This document shows, piece by piece, positions 23,601-35,255 of a stretch of 64,000 bases of DNA (position 1 is its first letter; each line of letters begins with the position of its first letter). The stretch is from Euonymus europaeus (taxonomy: Eukaryota; Streptophyta; Magnoliopsida; Celastrales; Celastraceae). The notes below the pieces were generated by a model. The model saw only the letters and a list, made by a program, of their open reading frames with translations, ran no database searches and was not told the DNA's origin. A program made the translations under genes and the position numbers. Where the stretch lies: positions 11,690,760-11,754,759 of the forward strand of contig OY756969.1 of assembly GCA_963580455.1 (NCBI GenBank), written 5' to 3'.

Positions 23601-26600
23601 TCCGAACTATCAAAGTTGATAGGTGTGAACTTTTTATTGTTGATTTATGGGCAAGTTTACTAGTATACACTTTGTAGATTGTTTCAATGCCAAAAAGAAT
23701 AACTTTAGATCTCAAATGAACAAAACCGTTAAGAGCCGCTCTATCGAGAGAATTTTGCAATTTCAAACCATCAAAGTTTGTCGGTGTACACTTTTTTATC
23801 GTTATTTTATGTTAAATTTTACAAGTATAGGCTCTATCGATTGTTTCGATGACGAAAGACCAACTTTCAATCTCAAATGGACAAAATCGATAGAAGCCCC
23901 TCCATTGAGAAGGTTGAGCATATTCGAACCATCAAAGTTGATAGATGGTGCACTTTTTATTGTTGCTTTATGTCCTAATTCTCTAGTATTCACTTCAAAG
24001 ATTCTTTTGTTGTCAAAAGAACAACTTTCGTTCTCAATTTGACAAAACCGTTAAAAGCACCTCATCGAGAGAGTTCAGAAATTTCGAACCATCAAAGTTG
24101 ATAGTTGTGCACTTTTTATTGTTTCTTTATGTCCAAATTATCTAGTATTCGATACGTAGATTATTTCGTTGTGAAAAAATGACTTTTGTTTTCAGTTGGA
24201 AAAAGTCCTTAAAAACTTCTCTATCGAGAGAGTAGAGCAATTTCGAGTATATCAAATTTTTTTATTGTTCTTATATATCAAATTTTACGAGTATAGACTC
24301 CATAGATTGTTTCGTTGTCAAAAGATCAATTTTCGTTTCCAAATGGAAAAAACCATTAAAAGCTTCTCCATTGAAAGTTGATGAATTCCAAACAATCAAA
24401 GCCGATAGATGTGAAATTTTTATTGTTGCTCTATGTCCAAATTGTCTAGTATTCATTTCGTAGACTGTTTCGTTGTCAATAAGACCAACTTTTGACCTCA
24501 AATGGACAAAGCTATTAAATGCTCCTTTATCGAGAGAAATGAGCAATTTGCAACCATCAAAGTTGGTCGGTGTACATCATTTTCATGTTCTTTTGTGTCA
24601 AATTTTACAAGTATAGGCTCCGTAGATTATTTTAATGTCAAAATACCAACTTTCTGTCTCAAATGGACAAAACCGTTAGTCCATGTAGAGAGTTGAGCAA
24701 TTTCAAACATCAGAGTTGATAGGTGTGCACTTTTTATTATTTATTTCTGTCCAAATTATCTAGTATTCGCTTCATAGATATTTCATTGTCAAAAGAATAA
24801 ATTTTGTTGTCAATTTGGCAAAACCGTTAAAAGCACCTCTATCAAGACAGTTGAGCGATTCCAAATAATTAAAGTTGATAGATTGGCAATTCGTATTCTT
24901 GCTTTATGTCCACATTATATTCTATTCGCTTCGTAGATTATTTAGTTGTCAAAAGAACAACTTTCGTTCTCAATTGGACAAGTCGTTAAATGCTCCTCTA
25001 CCGAGAGAATTGAGCAATTTCGAACCATCAAAGTTGGTCAGTGTGCACTTTCTTATTGTTCTTTTGTATAAGATTTTATGAGTATAGACTCCGTAGATTG
25101 TTTCGATGCCAAAAGACCAACTTTCTTTCCCAAATGGATAAAATCGTTAGAAGTTCCTCATTGGAGAGAGTTGAGTTATTTTGAACCATAAAAGTTGATA
25201 GGTGTGCACTTTTTATTGTTGATTTATGTCCAAATTTTCTAGTATTGACTTCATAGATTATTTCATTGACGAAAGCACAACTTTCGTTCTCAATATGACA
25301 AAACCATTAAAAGCTCATCTATCGGAACAATTAAGCAATTTCAAACCATCAAAGTTAGTCGATGTACAGTTTTTTATTGTTCTATTATATCAAATTTTAT
25401 GAGTATCGACTCCGTAGACTGTTTTGTTGCCAAAAGACCAACTTTCGTTCCCAAATGGACAAAACCGTTAAAAGCTCATCCATGGAGAGTTGAGGAATTC
25501 CGAACAATCAAAGTTGATAGGTGTGCACTTTTTATTGTTGCTTCTTGTCCAAATTGTTTGGTATTCGCTTCGTAAATTGTTTTGTTGTCAAAAAGATGAA
25601 CTTTCGATCTCAAATGGACAAAACTATTAAAAGCTCCTCTATCGAGAGAATTGAACAATTTTGAATCATCAAAGTTCGTCGATGTACACCATTTTATTGT
25701 TCTTTTATGTCAAATTTTACAAGTATAGGCTCCGTAATATGTTTCGATGCCAAAAGACCAACATTTTATGGTCAAAACTGTTAAAAGCCCCTTCAGTGAG
25801 AGAGTTGAGAAATTTCGAACTGTCAAACTTGATCGGTGTGCACCAATTTATTGTTGCTTTATGTTCAAATTTTCTAGTATTCGTTTCATAGATTATTTCA
25901 TTGTCAAAAGAATAACTTTCGTTCTAAATTTGACAAAACCGTTAAACGTACCTCTATCAAGTGAGTTGAGCAATTTCGAACCATGAAAGTTGATAGATGG
26001 GCACTTCATACTATAGCTTTATGTACAAATTATCTTGTATTCGTTTCGTAGATTATTTCGTTGTTAAAAGAACAACTTTCATTCTCAATTGGAAAAAGCC
26101 AATATATGCTCCTCTATCGAGAGATTTGAGCAATGTTGAACCATCAAAGTTGGTCGCTGTACACTTTTTATTGTTATTTTATGTAAAAATTTACATGTAA
26201 AGGCTCCGAAGATTGTTTCGATGCCAAAAGACCAACTTTCTATCTCAAATGGACAAAACCGTTAGTAGCCCCTCCATGGAGAGTGTTGGGCAATTCCGAA
26301 CCATTAAAGCTTATAGGTGTGAACTTTTTATTGTTGTTTTATCTCCAAACCGTCTAGTAATCGCTTCATATATTATTTCATTTTCAAAATAACAACTTTC
26401 ATTCTCAATTTGACAAAACCGTTAAAAGCACCTCTATCGAGAGAGTTGAGCAATTCCGAACCATCAAAGTATATAGATGGGCATTTCTTATTGTTGCTTT
26501 ATGTCCAAATTATCTTGTATTAGCTTCGTAGATTATTTCGTTATAAAAAGCACAGCTTTCGTTCTCAATATGATAAAACCGTTAAAAACAGCTCTATCGA

Positions 26601-29106
26601 GAGAGTTTAGAAATTTCAAACCATCAAAGTTGGTCGGTGTACACATTTCATTGTTCTTTTGTGTCAATTTTTAGAAGTATAGACTCCGTAGGTTATTTCG
26701 TTGTCAAAAAACCAACTTTCATTCCCAAATAGACAAAACTTTTAAAGGTCCTCTATGGAGAGAGTTGAGAATTTCAAACCATCAAAGTTGGTTGGTGTAC
26801 ACTTTTTTATTGTTCTTTTATTTCAAAGTTTCAAATATAGACTCCATAGATTGTTTCGCTACCAAAATACCAACTTTCGTTCCAAAATGGAAAAAACCGT
26901 TAAGAGCTCCTCTATAGAGAGAGTTGAGCAATTCTGTTTCATCAAAGTTTATATGTGTGCAGTTTTTATTGTTGATTTATGTGCAAATTTTTACTACTAT
27001 GCGCTTCGTAGATTGTTTCGTTGTCAAAAATATCAACTTTCGATCTCAAGTGGACAAAACTGTTAAAAGCTCTACTATCAAAAGAGTGGAGCAATTTCAA
27101 ACCATAAAAGTTGTTCGAAGTACAATTTTTATTATTATTTTATGACTTTACGAGTATAGGCTTCGTTATCAAAAGACCAACTTTCTATCTCAAATGGACA
27201 AAACCGTTAGAAGCCCCTCTGTGGAGAGAGTTGAGCAATTTTGAACCATCAAAGTTGATTGGTGTGAACTTTTTATTGTTGCTTTATGTCAAAATTTTCT
27301 AGTATTCGCTTCGTAGATTATTTCATTGTGAAAAGAATAACTTTCGTTCCCAATTGGACAAAACCTTTAAAAGTACCTCTATTGAGAGAGTTGTGCAATT
27401 CCGAACCATCAAAGTCAATAGGCGTGGACTTTTTATTGTTGCTGTTTGTCTAAATTTTCTAGTATTCACATCGTAGATTATTTCGTTGTCAGAAGCACAA
27501 CTTTCGTTTTCAATATGACAAAACCGTTAAAAACTCCTCTATGGAGAGAGTGGAGCAATTTCAAAAAATCAAAAGAGATAGGTGTGCACTTTTTATGGTT
27601 TATTTATGTGCAAATTTAGTATCATACGCTTCGTAAATTGTTTCGTTGTAAAAAATACGAACTTTCAATCTCAAACGGAAGAAACCGTTAAAGGCTCCTC
27701 TACCGAGAGAGTAGAGAAATTTCAAACCATCTAAGCTGGTCGGAGTACAGTTTTTATTATTATTTTATGACTTTATGAGTACAGGCTTCGTAGATTGTTT
27801 CGATGCCAAAAGACTAACTTTCTATCTCAAATGGACAAAACCGATAGAAGCCCATCCATGGAGAGGGTTGAGCAATTTTGACCCATCAAATTTGATTGGT
27901 GTGAACTTTTTATTGTTACTTTATGTCCAAATTATATAGTGTTAGCTTCGTAGATTATTTCGTTGTCAAAAGGAAAATTTTCATTCTCAATTCGACAAAA
28001 CCGTTAAAAACACCTCTATCGACATAGTTGAGAGAAATTTCGAACCATCAATGTTTGTTGGTGTACACTTTTTTTTGCTCTTTTATGTCAAATTTTTTAT
28101 TATAAACTCCGTAGATTATTCGTTACCAAAAGGCAAACTTTCGTTCCGAAATGGACAAAACTCTTACGAGCTCCTATATAGAGAGAGTTGAGCAATTCCG
28201 ATGTATTAAAGTTTATAGGTGTGCACTTTTTATTGTTGTTTTACGCCCAAATTTTCTAGTATTCGCTTCATAGATTTTTTTATTGTCAAAAGCACAACTT
28301 TCGTTCCCAAATGGACAAAACCATTAAAAGCTGCTTCATAGAGAGAGTTGAGCAATTCCAAACCAGTAGATAGGGGTGCACTTTTAATTGTTGCTTGATT
28401 TGCAAATTTACTAGTATACGCTTCGTAGATTGCTTCATTTCCAAATGAAAGACTTTTGTTCTCAATTGGACAAAACCGTTGAAGCTCTTCTATCGAGAGA
28501 GTTGAGCAATTTTAAACTATTAAAGTTTGTCGGTGTACATCTTTTTATTGTTCTTTAGTGTCAAGTTTTACGAGTATAGACTCTATGGATCGTTTCTAGC
28601 AAACTTTCGATCCTAAATAGACAAAACCGTTAAAATCTCCTCTATGGAGAGAGTTGAGCAATTCCGAACCATTAAAGTAGATAGGCGTGCACTTTTTATT
28701 GTTTCTTTATGTGCAAATTTACTAGTATATGCTTCCTAGATTATTTTGTTTCTGAAAGACAAACTTCTGTTCTCAATTGGACAGAACCGTTGAACCTCCT
28801 CCATCGAGAGAGTTGAGCAATTCTGAATCATCAAAGTTGGTAGATGTGCACTTTTTACTATTGCCTTATATCCAAATTTTCTAGTATTTTCTTCTACATT
28901 ATTTAATTGTCAAAATAACAACTTTCGTTCTCAATTGGACAAAACCGTTAAAAGCACCTCCATCGAAAGAGTTGAGCAATTCTGAACCATCAAAGTTGAT
29001 TGGAGTGCACTTTTTATTGTTTCTTTTATGTCCAAATTATCTAGTGTTCGCTTCGTCGATTATTTCAGTTGGAAAAGAACAACTTTGGTTCTCAATTGGA
29101 CAAACT
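13609..29106. repeat. Satellite array block 3 (~160-bp monomers, 15.5 kb)
   Basis: Roughly 97 monomers in uniform orientation. Besides the dimer pattern, longer modules recur. The segment with TTATAGCTGTG at 18692 recurs at 19971 (1279 bp, eight monomers), and blocks with ATTTTCTTCATACATT-like sequence recur near 14461, 18421, 19542, 20501 and 28887. A shortened monomer lies near 23010-23040, where about 70 bp is missing between GTGTACATG and CGTTGCC, and another near 18165. Open reading frames of 60-130 codons are a by-product of the stop-poor monomer and are not considered genes. Confidence 0.95.
28080..29060. repeat. Higher-order satellite copy, partner of 13590-14600
   Basis: This segment carries the same ordered rare variants as 13.6-14.6 kb at an offset of about 14.42 kb. 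The stretch at 27910-28220 also matches 17330-17620 closely, showing that these modules were copied more than once. Confidence 0.7.
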
Positions 29107-31051
29107 TGTGAAACCCCGACCCAAAAATTTTGGGGAATTTTGATGTTGGAACAAAAAGGGTAAAACTGGACTAGGCGCACCAAGGGGCGCCTAGGCGCTG
29201 CGCCTAGTCCAGTGAGGCATGCAAGAAGGAGGTCCAGAAGAGGAGGCACTGGACTGGGCGCACCTTAGGGCGCCTAGGCGCAGCGCCCAGTCCAGCGGGC
29301 AGTAAATGGGCGTGGATGATGGTGAGTTCAAACTGGACCGGGCGCACCTCAGGGCGCCTAGGCGCTGCGCCCAGTCCAATGGGTGAGAGGATGTGGAGTA
29401 GGCGTAGAGGCGCCTAGGCGCACCTCGCCTGGGCATGAAAATCCTACACGCCCAGGATGCCGCCCAGAGCAGCGCGCTGAGGGATTTTAGTCATGGCCAG
29501 AGCGCCTAGGCGCCCAGGGTAGCGCCAAGGCGCAACCCGAGTTTGTCAAATAGGTTCCAGCGAGATTTTTAGAGGGAATTCTGGTTTGTTCAGTTCTAGA
29601 GAGAGAAAGCGACGATTCTAGAGAGAGAAGTTTATTTGAGGTGATTCTTGGAGATTGAAGCTTGATTGTGGAAATTTAGAGAGGATTAAAGGAAGATTCA
29701 AGCCATGGAGGTAAGTTTCTTCATTATTTCATTTCTAGGTTTTGAGTAGATCTTGTTAGTTGTGTTTAGAGTTGATTCATATGGTTTAGATATGTTGATT
29801 CTGGGTCGTATGTGGTTGTATATGTAGGTGTGATTCTTGTTTTGGAGTTGAGTTCCATAAGGTTGAGTTTGGGGGTTTGAGAGGAACCCTAGAGAGAGAA
29901 AGTAAGTTTTCTCAATTTGGTTGTTTAATTCTTATTGGATATGATATATTGAGATGTTTGGATGATTAAATGAGTATGACATTGGGTGAAATTTTTAGGT
30001 TGGAGAAACGGGGTTAAAACCCTAATTGTGAGATTTGTGAATTGCTCGGCACGAGGTAGGGGATTTCCAACCATTCTTCCTATCGTTCGTTTCAATATTT
30101 TAAAGAGCCTTTCGATTCCTCATTGGTCATTTGTTTGTGTTTTCGCCTTAATTGATTCTAAGGGAAAACGAACCTTACTTGTAAAATGTTGTTGATTCTT
30201 AATGTTGCATGACCCGTTTGTGTGTGTTCCATCACCTATGGGCACGATGTGGTTTCCGTTAATGCATCATGGTAGTTATGTATATATATATATATATATG
30301 TAGGTGGTTCATATATATACATCTTTTCGGCATGTCATGACATAAATGCATTAGAGTTACATTGGAGACCAGGTATGGACTCGGGGCTCCATAGGATTCT
30401 TGAAAGCTACTTGGAGGGATGACGAGGTGATGAGAGTTACCACCGAGTCATGTGAACTCCAAGTGGGATAACGCACTAGAGGTATATTCAATGAGGGACC
30501 TTGCCGGGAATGGTGCGGGCGTGATAGGATCACGCAACCGGGTAATCCAAGAGTGTTGATGTTGGGGAGCTTGCTCCTATTCAATAGTCATGGTTAGCGA
30601 CCATGATATTGATGAGTTGATTTGGTGAGCTTGCTCACGTTCGATATTACATGGAGCGAGCCATGGTATCGATGAGGTTTGCCCATTGAGGGGATTGCCC
30701 GGGTTGATGTTTTATGTGTTTGTTGAGTATGCATGATGTATGCGGAGTTTGATTTTATGGTTATATGATATTGTGAATTTGTTGATGTGTTTATTACTAT
30801 CAGTTTGTGCATGCTGGTAGTGGATGGCCTGAGGCCCCTAGGATCAGGATTGCATGTGATTGAGGCCTGAGGCCTAGCTAGGTTGCTAGTGTGATGGATT
30901 TAATATATATGATGCGTGTTTCTGATGCAGGCGGGGACTCTCTGATATACGGGGAGATGCCGTCGGATTTTCGGTCTGCCGGATGATCGGACTAGTGGCC
31001 TAGGACAATGCCGGAGGGGCACCCGTGGCGTGTCCGGATTGGGGCGTCGCA
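29107..31051 (+). mobile_element. 5' LTR of the Tekay-type element
   Basis: It starts TGTGAAACCCCGACCC and ends GGGGCGTCGCA, a decayed form of the GGGGCGTCACA terminus. R/U5-like parts match the LTRs at 4200 and 5651, but its U3 is different and carries GGCGCCTAGGCGC-type hairpins. Compared with the solo LTR it lacks about 290 bp (equivalent to roughly 8430-8730), the join lying near 30728. Confidence 0.9.
29165..29378. repeat. Three GC-rich hairpins in U3 of the Tekay-type LTR
   Basis: Hairpin 1 (29165-29213) has perfect 15-bp arms ACTGGACTAGGCGCA/TGCGCCTAGTCCAGT. Hairpin 2 (29249-29295) has 13-bp arms CTGGACTGGGCGC/GCGCCCAGTCCAG. Hairpin 3 (29333-29378) has CTGGACCGGGCGCA pairing with TGCGCCCAGTCCA with one mispair. 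Each contains the inner palindrome GGCGCCTAGGCGC. Related GGCGCCTAGGCGC copies continue to about 29530. Confidence 0.92.
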
Positions 31052-31054
31052 ATT

Positions 31055-31072
31055 TGGTATCGGATGGAGGTT
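31055..31072 (+). other. Degenerate initiator-Met tRNA primer site
   Basis: TGGTATCGGATGGAGGTT lies 3 bp after the LTR end. It differs at three positions from the intact site at 7826-7843, which probably makes it a poor primer site. Confidence 0.85.
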
Positions 31073-31222
31073 GGTTTGTTTATATATAGGATCGGGGATG
31101 GGTCCTAGATGTATGAGTAGTGTAATCCAGGCCATGTCACAACCGCTGTTGATCCTGTATGTTTTCTTATCCTTAGTAAATCCTCTGTTGAGTTGTGTGT
31201 TAAATGGTATTGTCTGTTTGCC

Positions 31223-32539
31223 ATGCAGGTGAATACCCGTAGAACTACTAGGTCTGAGAGTGGGACTGAGATACCTCGTGGCAGAGGCCGACGGGGAGTT
31301 GGTAGGGGCCGAGGTAGAGGCCGTAGTGTTGGGGTGGAGCGTGTTACTAGAGGCATACCTAGCACTGAGGATTTGGTTCTAAATGTGGATCCGGAGTTGA
31401 GAGAGGAAGAGATAGTTCCTGAGGGACTATCGACTGAGAGTGCTGATCAGCAGGCACGATCTGCAGGACCTGTTGCTCCTGTTACCACAGGGGGGCAACT
31501 GGTGACGATGGAGGGGCTTGCTAGTTTTATGATGAGTATGGTGCAGACACAGGCACAGAGAATAGCATAAGCAGTGGCTCACGTGATAGGTGCAACTGGC
31601 ACTCGTACTAAGGGAGTGGTGCCCGAGGCTACTACTGAGATGGCTACAACATCGAGGGCTGGAAGGGGTATGTATGAGGTGGATCAGCTGAGGAGGACTT
31701 CTCCTCCAACCTTTTCTGGAGATGGAACGGGTGTGGGGGGGAAGGAGTGGTTCAATCAGTTGAGCATGAGGATGGAGATGTTAGAGATACCCGATGAGTG
31801 ACGAGTGAAGTTTGTTTTCTATTACTTGAGTGGAGTGGCCTATGAATGGTGGATGTCCATGGGTCAGAGGCGGAACGAGTTGACTTGGACCTCTTTTGAG
31901 CAATTGTTCATGCAGAAGTTTGTGCCGAGACCTCTGCAGACGGAAAAGGCCAAGCAATTTCTGGATTTATTGCAGACATCAAAGATGACGGTGTCTCAAT
32001 ACACCAAGCAGTTCAAGGAGTTATATCGGTTTGGGAGAGAGTTTGCTCCTACCGATGCAAAGAAGGCGGCAAGGTACCGAGATGGGTTGCTACCCAGTCT
32101 TGGGAGGATGGTGATGGCCACTAGGGTGGTATCGTATGAGGACACAGTTGAGTTGGCATTGGACTTTGAATTGAGTGAGCGGAATGAGGCTCAGAGGAAG
32201 CGTCCAGTGACTGAGGGTAGTGGTGGTGGTGGTGGTAGCCACAAGAAACAGAAGACTGATTTTCGTCATCAGAAGGGGGACCGAGGCAAGGGTCCAAGGC
32301 CTCAAGGGGGCAAGGTGACGTGCTACAAGTGTGGGAAAGAGGGGCACATGAAGAATGAGTGCAAAACTTTGGGATTTAGGTGCTTTGGTTGTGGCAAGTT
32401 GGGCCACAAGAAGAGTGAGTGTCCGCAGGGTAACCAGGGAGGACAGCATCAGCCTCAGATACCGGGGGTACCACCTTCAACTCTTCCTTCCACTGTTCTA
32501 TCGGGAGGAACAGGGCGAGGTGGAGGCAGACAGTCTTAG
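31223..32539 (+). pseudogene. gag: gag (capsid/nucleocapsid) of the Tekay-type element, two internal stops
   Basis: Gag forms the virus-like particle and packages element RNA. One frame runs from 31223 to a TAG at 32537, broken by TAA at 31568 and TGA at 31799; the TGA could be a decayed CGA. The family start codon, ATG in the copy at 7998, is GTG here at 31229, although an in-frame ATG lies two codons upstream. The N-terminus is Arg/Gly-rich (31250-31330). The central part, with VKFVFYYLSGVAYEWW, is a retrotransposon gag domain. Two zinc knuckles of CX2CX4HX4C type follow: CYKCGKEGHMKNEC and CFGCGKLGHKKSEC, about codons 173-206 of the segment starting at 31805. A Gly/Ser linker and a basic stretch precede them. 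The knuckles look intact, so damage lies mainly in the first half. Confidence 0.9.
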
Positions 32540-32557
32540 CAGCAGCATTATGCACTG

Positions 32558-32831
32558 ATGGATGGTCGTGTCTTTGATATGGGACATCAGGAGGCACAGG
32601 AGCATCCCAACTTCATTGGAGGCACATTTTTGATTTCGAATTGTTGGGCCAGAGTCCTGTTTGATTCTGGAGCTACCTCATCATTTATTACTAGTTCGTT
32701 AGCGAACGCACTAGCGGTGGAGATTTCGGCGATTAGGAGAATGTTTAAGGTGTCCTCACCATTCGGGCACTTTACCACGTTGGAGGGGGTAGTGTGAGTG
32801 TCGGTTTGGAGAAATATCTCTACAAGCTTAT
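32558..32831 (+). pseudogene. Retropepsin-type aspartic protease of the Tekay-type element
   Basis: The protease processes the polyprotein. The catalytic signature DSGATSSFI lies about 36 codons into this segment, preceded by a conserved GGTFLISN-like strand. It is in frame with gag after the TAG at 32537. A TGA at 32795 and a +1 frame change before 32832 separate it from the reverse transcriptase frame, where the protease C-terminal [11 protein letters not shown] motif lies. The active-site residues themselves are intact, but the domain is split over two frames. Confidence 0.85.
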
Positions 32832-34022
32832 TTGTATTTGTTAGATTTCAAGGACTTCGATGTGATACTCGGGGTTGATTGGTTGACAAAGCACCAAGGA
32901 GTGCTTGACTTTTGGCAAAGGAGGATCACTCTTAGAGTACCGGAGGGTGGGGTGATTCACTTACAGGGATCGAAGGGGATGCCATGTCCTCATTTCATGG
33001 ATAACCCTTCGTATCAGGATTGTAGGGTAGCAAGTTTGGTGACGTCGGCTCCTAAGGAAGATGTGGCTACTGTGATTCGGGTAGTGGAGGAATTTATGGA
33101 TGTATTTCCGGAAGAGTTGTCGGGATTACCTCTGAAGAGGGAGATTGACTTTGCTATTGAGTTGCATCCGAACGTCAAGCCAATTTCGATTCCGCCGTAT
33201 CGGATGGCTCTAGCAGAGTTGGAAGAGTTGAGTTCTCAGTTAGAGGAGTTTCTAGACTTGGGATTTATTAGACACAGTGTGTCCCCGTGGGGAGCACCGG
33301 TGTTGTTCGTCAAGAAGAAAGACGGAAGTTTGAGGATGTGTATTGATTATAGGCAGTTGAATAAGGTTACAATGAGGAATAAGTATCCATTGCCTAGGAT
33401 CAATGATTTGTTTGACCAATTGAGAGGTGCTAGGCATTTCTCTAAGATTGATTTGAGGTCGGGTAATCATCAGTTGAGGATTAAGGATGAGGATATCCAA
33501 AAAAAAGCGTTTAGAACTCATTATGGGCATTATGAGTTTCTTGTGATGCCGTTTGGGTTGACAAATGCCCCAGCGGTGTTCATGGACCTAATGCAAAGGG
33601 TTCTTAGACCGTTTTTGGATAAGTTTGTGGTGGTGTTTATAGATGACATATTGATTTATTCTCCTACGGAGGAAGAGCATGAGGAACACTTGAGGGTAGT
33701 GTTACAGACGTTGAGGGAGAATCAACTGTATGCTAAATTGAGTAAGTGTGAATTTTGGGCCACGGAAGTGAAGTTCCTAGGTCATGTGATCACGCAAGAA
33801 GGCATAGCGGTTGACTACTCCAAGGTTGAGTCGGTCTTGAATTGGGAGAGACCAAAGAATGTAACAGAAATCCGGAGTTTCCTTGGACTGGCGGGTTATT
33901 ACCGAAGGTTTATTGAGGATTTCTCGAGAGTTGCTTCGCCAATGACGCTGCTTACAAAGAAGGGCACACCGTTTGTGTGGACAGACAAGTGTGAGGCCGC
34001 ATTTGAGGAGTTGAAGAAGAGG
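32832..34022 (+). pseudogene. Reverse transcriptase of the Tekay-type element, cut off before RNase H
   Basis: The first residues ([14 protein letters not shown]) are the end of the protease. RT then runs uninterrupted for some 300 codons. Visible motifs are the fingers segment [21 protein letters not shown] (about codons 157-177), motif [11 protein letters not shown] with Asp about 207 (usually GYHQ), PFGLTNAP near 240, and the catalytic box FIDD at 269-272. The connection region [12 protein letters not shown] follows. The frame ends with [11 protein letters not shown], the first residues of the RNase H region, and is then joined to sequence encoding the HPGG motif of integrase. The RT domain reads as intact. 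No start codon of its own is expected because it is part of a polyprotein. Confidence 0.92.
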
Positions 34023-35255
34023 TTGCCATGCATCCCGGGGGTATGAAGTTGTACCGAGATTTGAAGTAGAGTTTCTGGTGGAGGGGCATGAAAGTCGATG
34101 TTGCTAGATTTGTGACGAAGTGTCTTACTTGTCAACAAGTGAAGGCAGAGCATCAGAGACCAGCTGGATTGTTGCAACCCTTACCGGTAGCACAATGGAA
34201 GTGGGAGAGGATCACGATGGACTTTGTGACAGCGTTGCCAATGACTCTGAGACGGCATGACATGGTTTGGGTGATAGTGGACAGATTGACCAAGTCTGCA
34301 CACTTCTTACCCATGAACAAGACGAATTCGTTAGAGACCTTGAGTACCCTGTATGTCAAGGAGATTGTGAGACTTCAGGGAATTCCATTATCTATTGTGT
34401 CGAACCGAGACCCGCCGTTCACCAGTAGATTCTAGAGTAGCTTACAGGAGGCATTGGGTACGAAGTTTGATTTCTCTACAGCTTATCATCCTCAAAGTGA
34501 TGGGCAGAGTGAGAGAACCATACAGATTTTGGAGGATATGTTAAGGGCATGTGTAGTCGATTTTGGAGGAAGTTGGGATCGGTAGTTACATTTGGCAGAG
34601 TTTGTGTATAACAACTCTTTTCAAAGTAGTATTGGAATGGCATCTTACGAGGCGCTCTACGGGAGGCCTTGTAGGTCGCCTTTGTGTTGGGCAGAGGTTG
34701 GTGAGAAAGTTGTTTCAGGACCGAAAATGGTCAAGGAAGCTCGAGAGAGAGTTGATGAGATCCGAAGGCGGTTGATCACCGGGCAGAGCCGACAGAAGTC
34801 TTATGCTGACAGGAGGAGGAGACCTTTGGAGTTCGCTGTAGGCGATAAGGTTTTCATGAAGGTTAGTCCGAGACGGGGGATTCAGAGATATAGTAAGCAT
34901 GGGAAGTTGGCACCGAGATTTGTGGGGCCATTTGAGATTTTGGAGACAGTTGGACCGGTGGCGTACCGTTTGGCACTTCCACCGAAGCTTGAGAAGGTTC
35001 ACAATGTATTCCATGTATCAATGTTTCGAAAATATGAGCCGGATCCGTCGCATGTAATAGATTGGACTACGTTGGAAGTTGAGGAAGATGGGAGCTACAC
35101 TCTTCAACCAGTGAAGATTCTAGATCGACAGTACAAGGTCACGAGGGCGAGTGTGATTCCGTTCGTAAAAGTGATGTGGATGTATCACAGAGTTGAGGAA
35201 GCAACTTGGGAATTGGAATCCATAATGAAAGAGAAGTACACGGAATTGTTCGGAG
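34023..35255 (+). pseudogene. Integrase with C-terminal chromodomain, three in-frame stops
   Basis: Integrase inserts the cDNA, and the chromodomain directs it to histone-marked chromatin. The frame opens at the deletion join with [13 protein letters not shown] and a TAG near 34067, keeps the second half of the zinc-binding region ([16 protein letters not shown]), then the DDE core. The first Asp is in [10 protein letters not shown]. At the second Asp the motif reads SNRDPPF instead of the usual SDRDPRF, so a catalytic residue appears replaced, and the next Trp is a TAG at 34433. The Glu sits in [14 protein letters not shown] further TAG lies at 34583. The C-terminal part has GPFEILETVGPVAYRL and the LHNVFHVS-type motif, then a chromodomain around PVKILDRQYKV and HRVEEATWELE. 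The open frame runs on into satellite DNA to 35515. Confidence 0.9.

Larger units (their letters stand above)
29107..35255 (+). mobile_element. Tekay/Del-type chromovirus, RNase H region and 3' LTR deleted
   Basis: Order: 5' LTR (29107-31051), degenerate primer site, leader, gag with two zinc knuckles, protease, reverse transcriptase, integrase, chromodomain, then an abrupt join to satellite near 35255. Gag-protease-RT-integrase-chromodomain is the Ty3/gypsy chromovirus arrangement. Missing are the RNase H domain with the integrase N-terminus, and everything after the chromodomain. The left flank ends AAACT. On the right the satellite resumes about 15 bp further along the monomer, so the 3' loss took a few satellite bases with it. 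Many in-frame stops mark it as old and inactive. Confidence 0.92.

Noticed and set aside
32090..32449. Minus-strand open frames opposite gag and pol (for example 32090-32449, 33252-33530, 57834-58136)
   Set aside because: Shadows of the coding strand with biased composition and no domain of their own.
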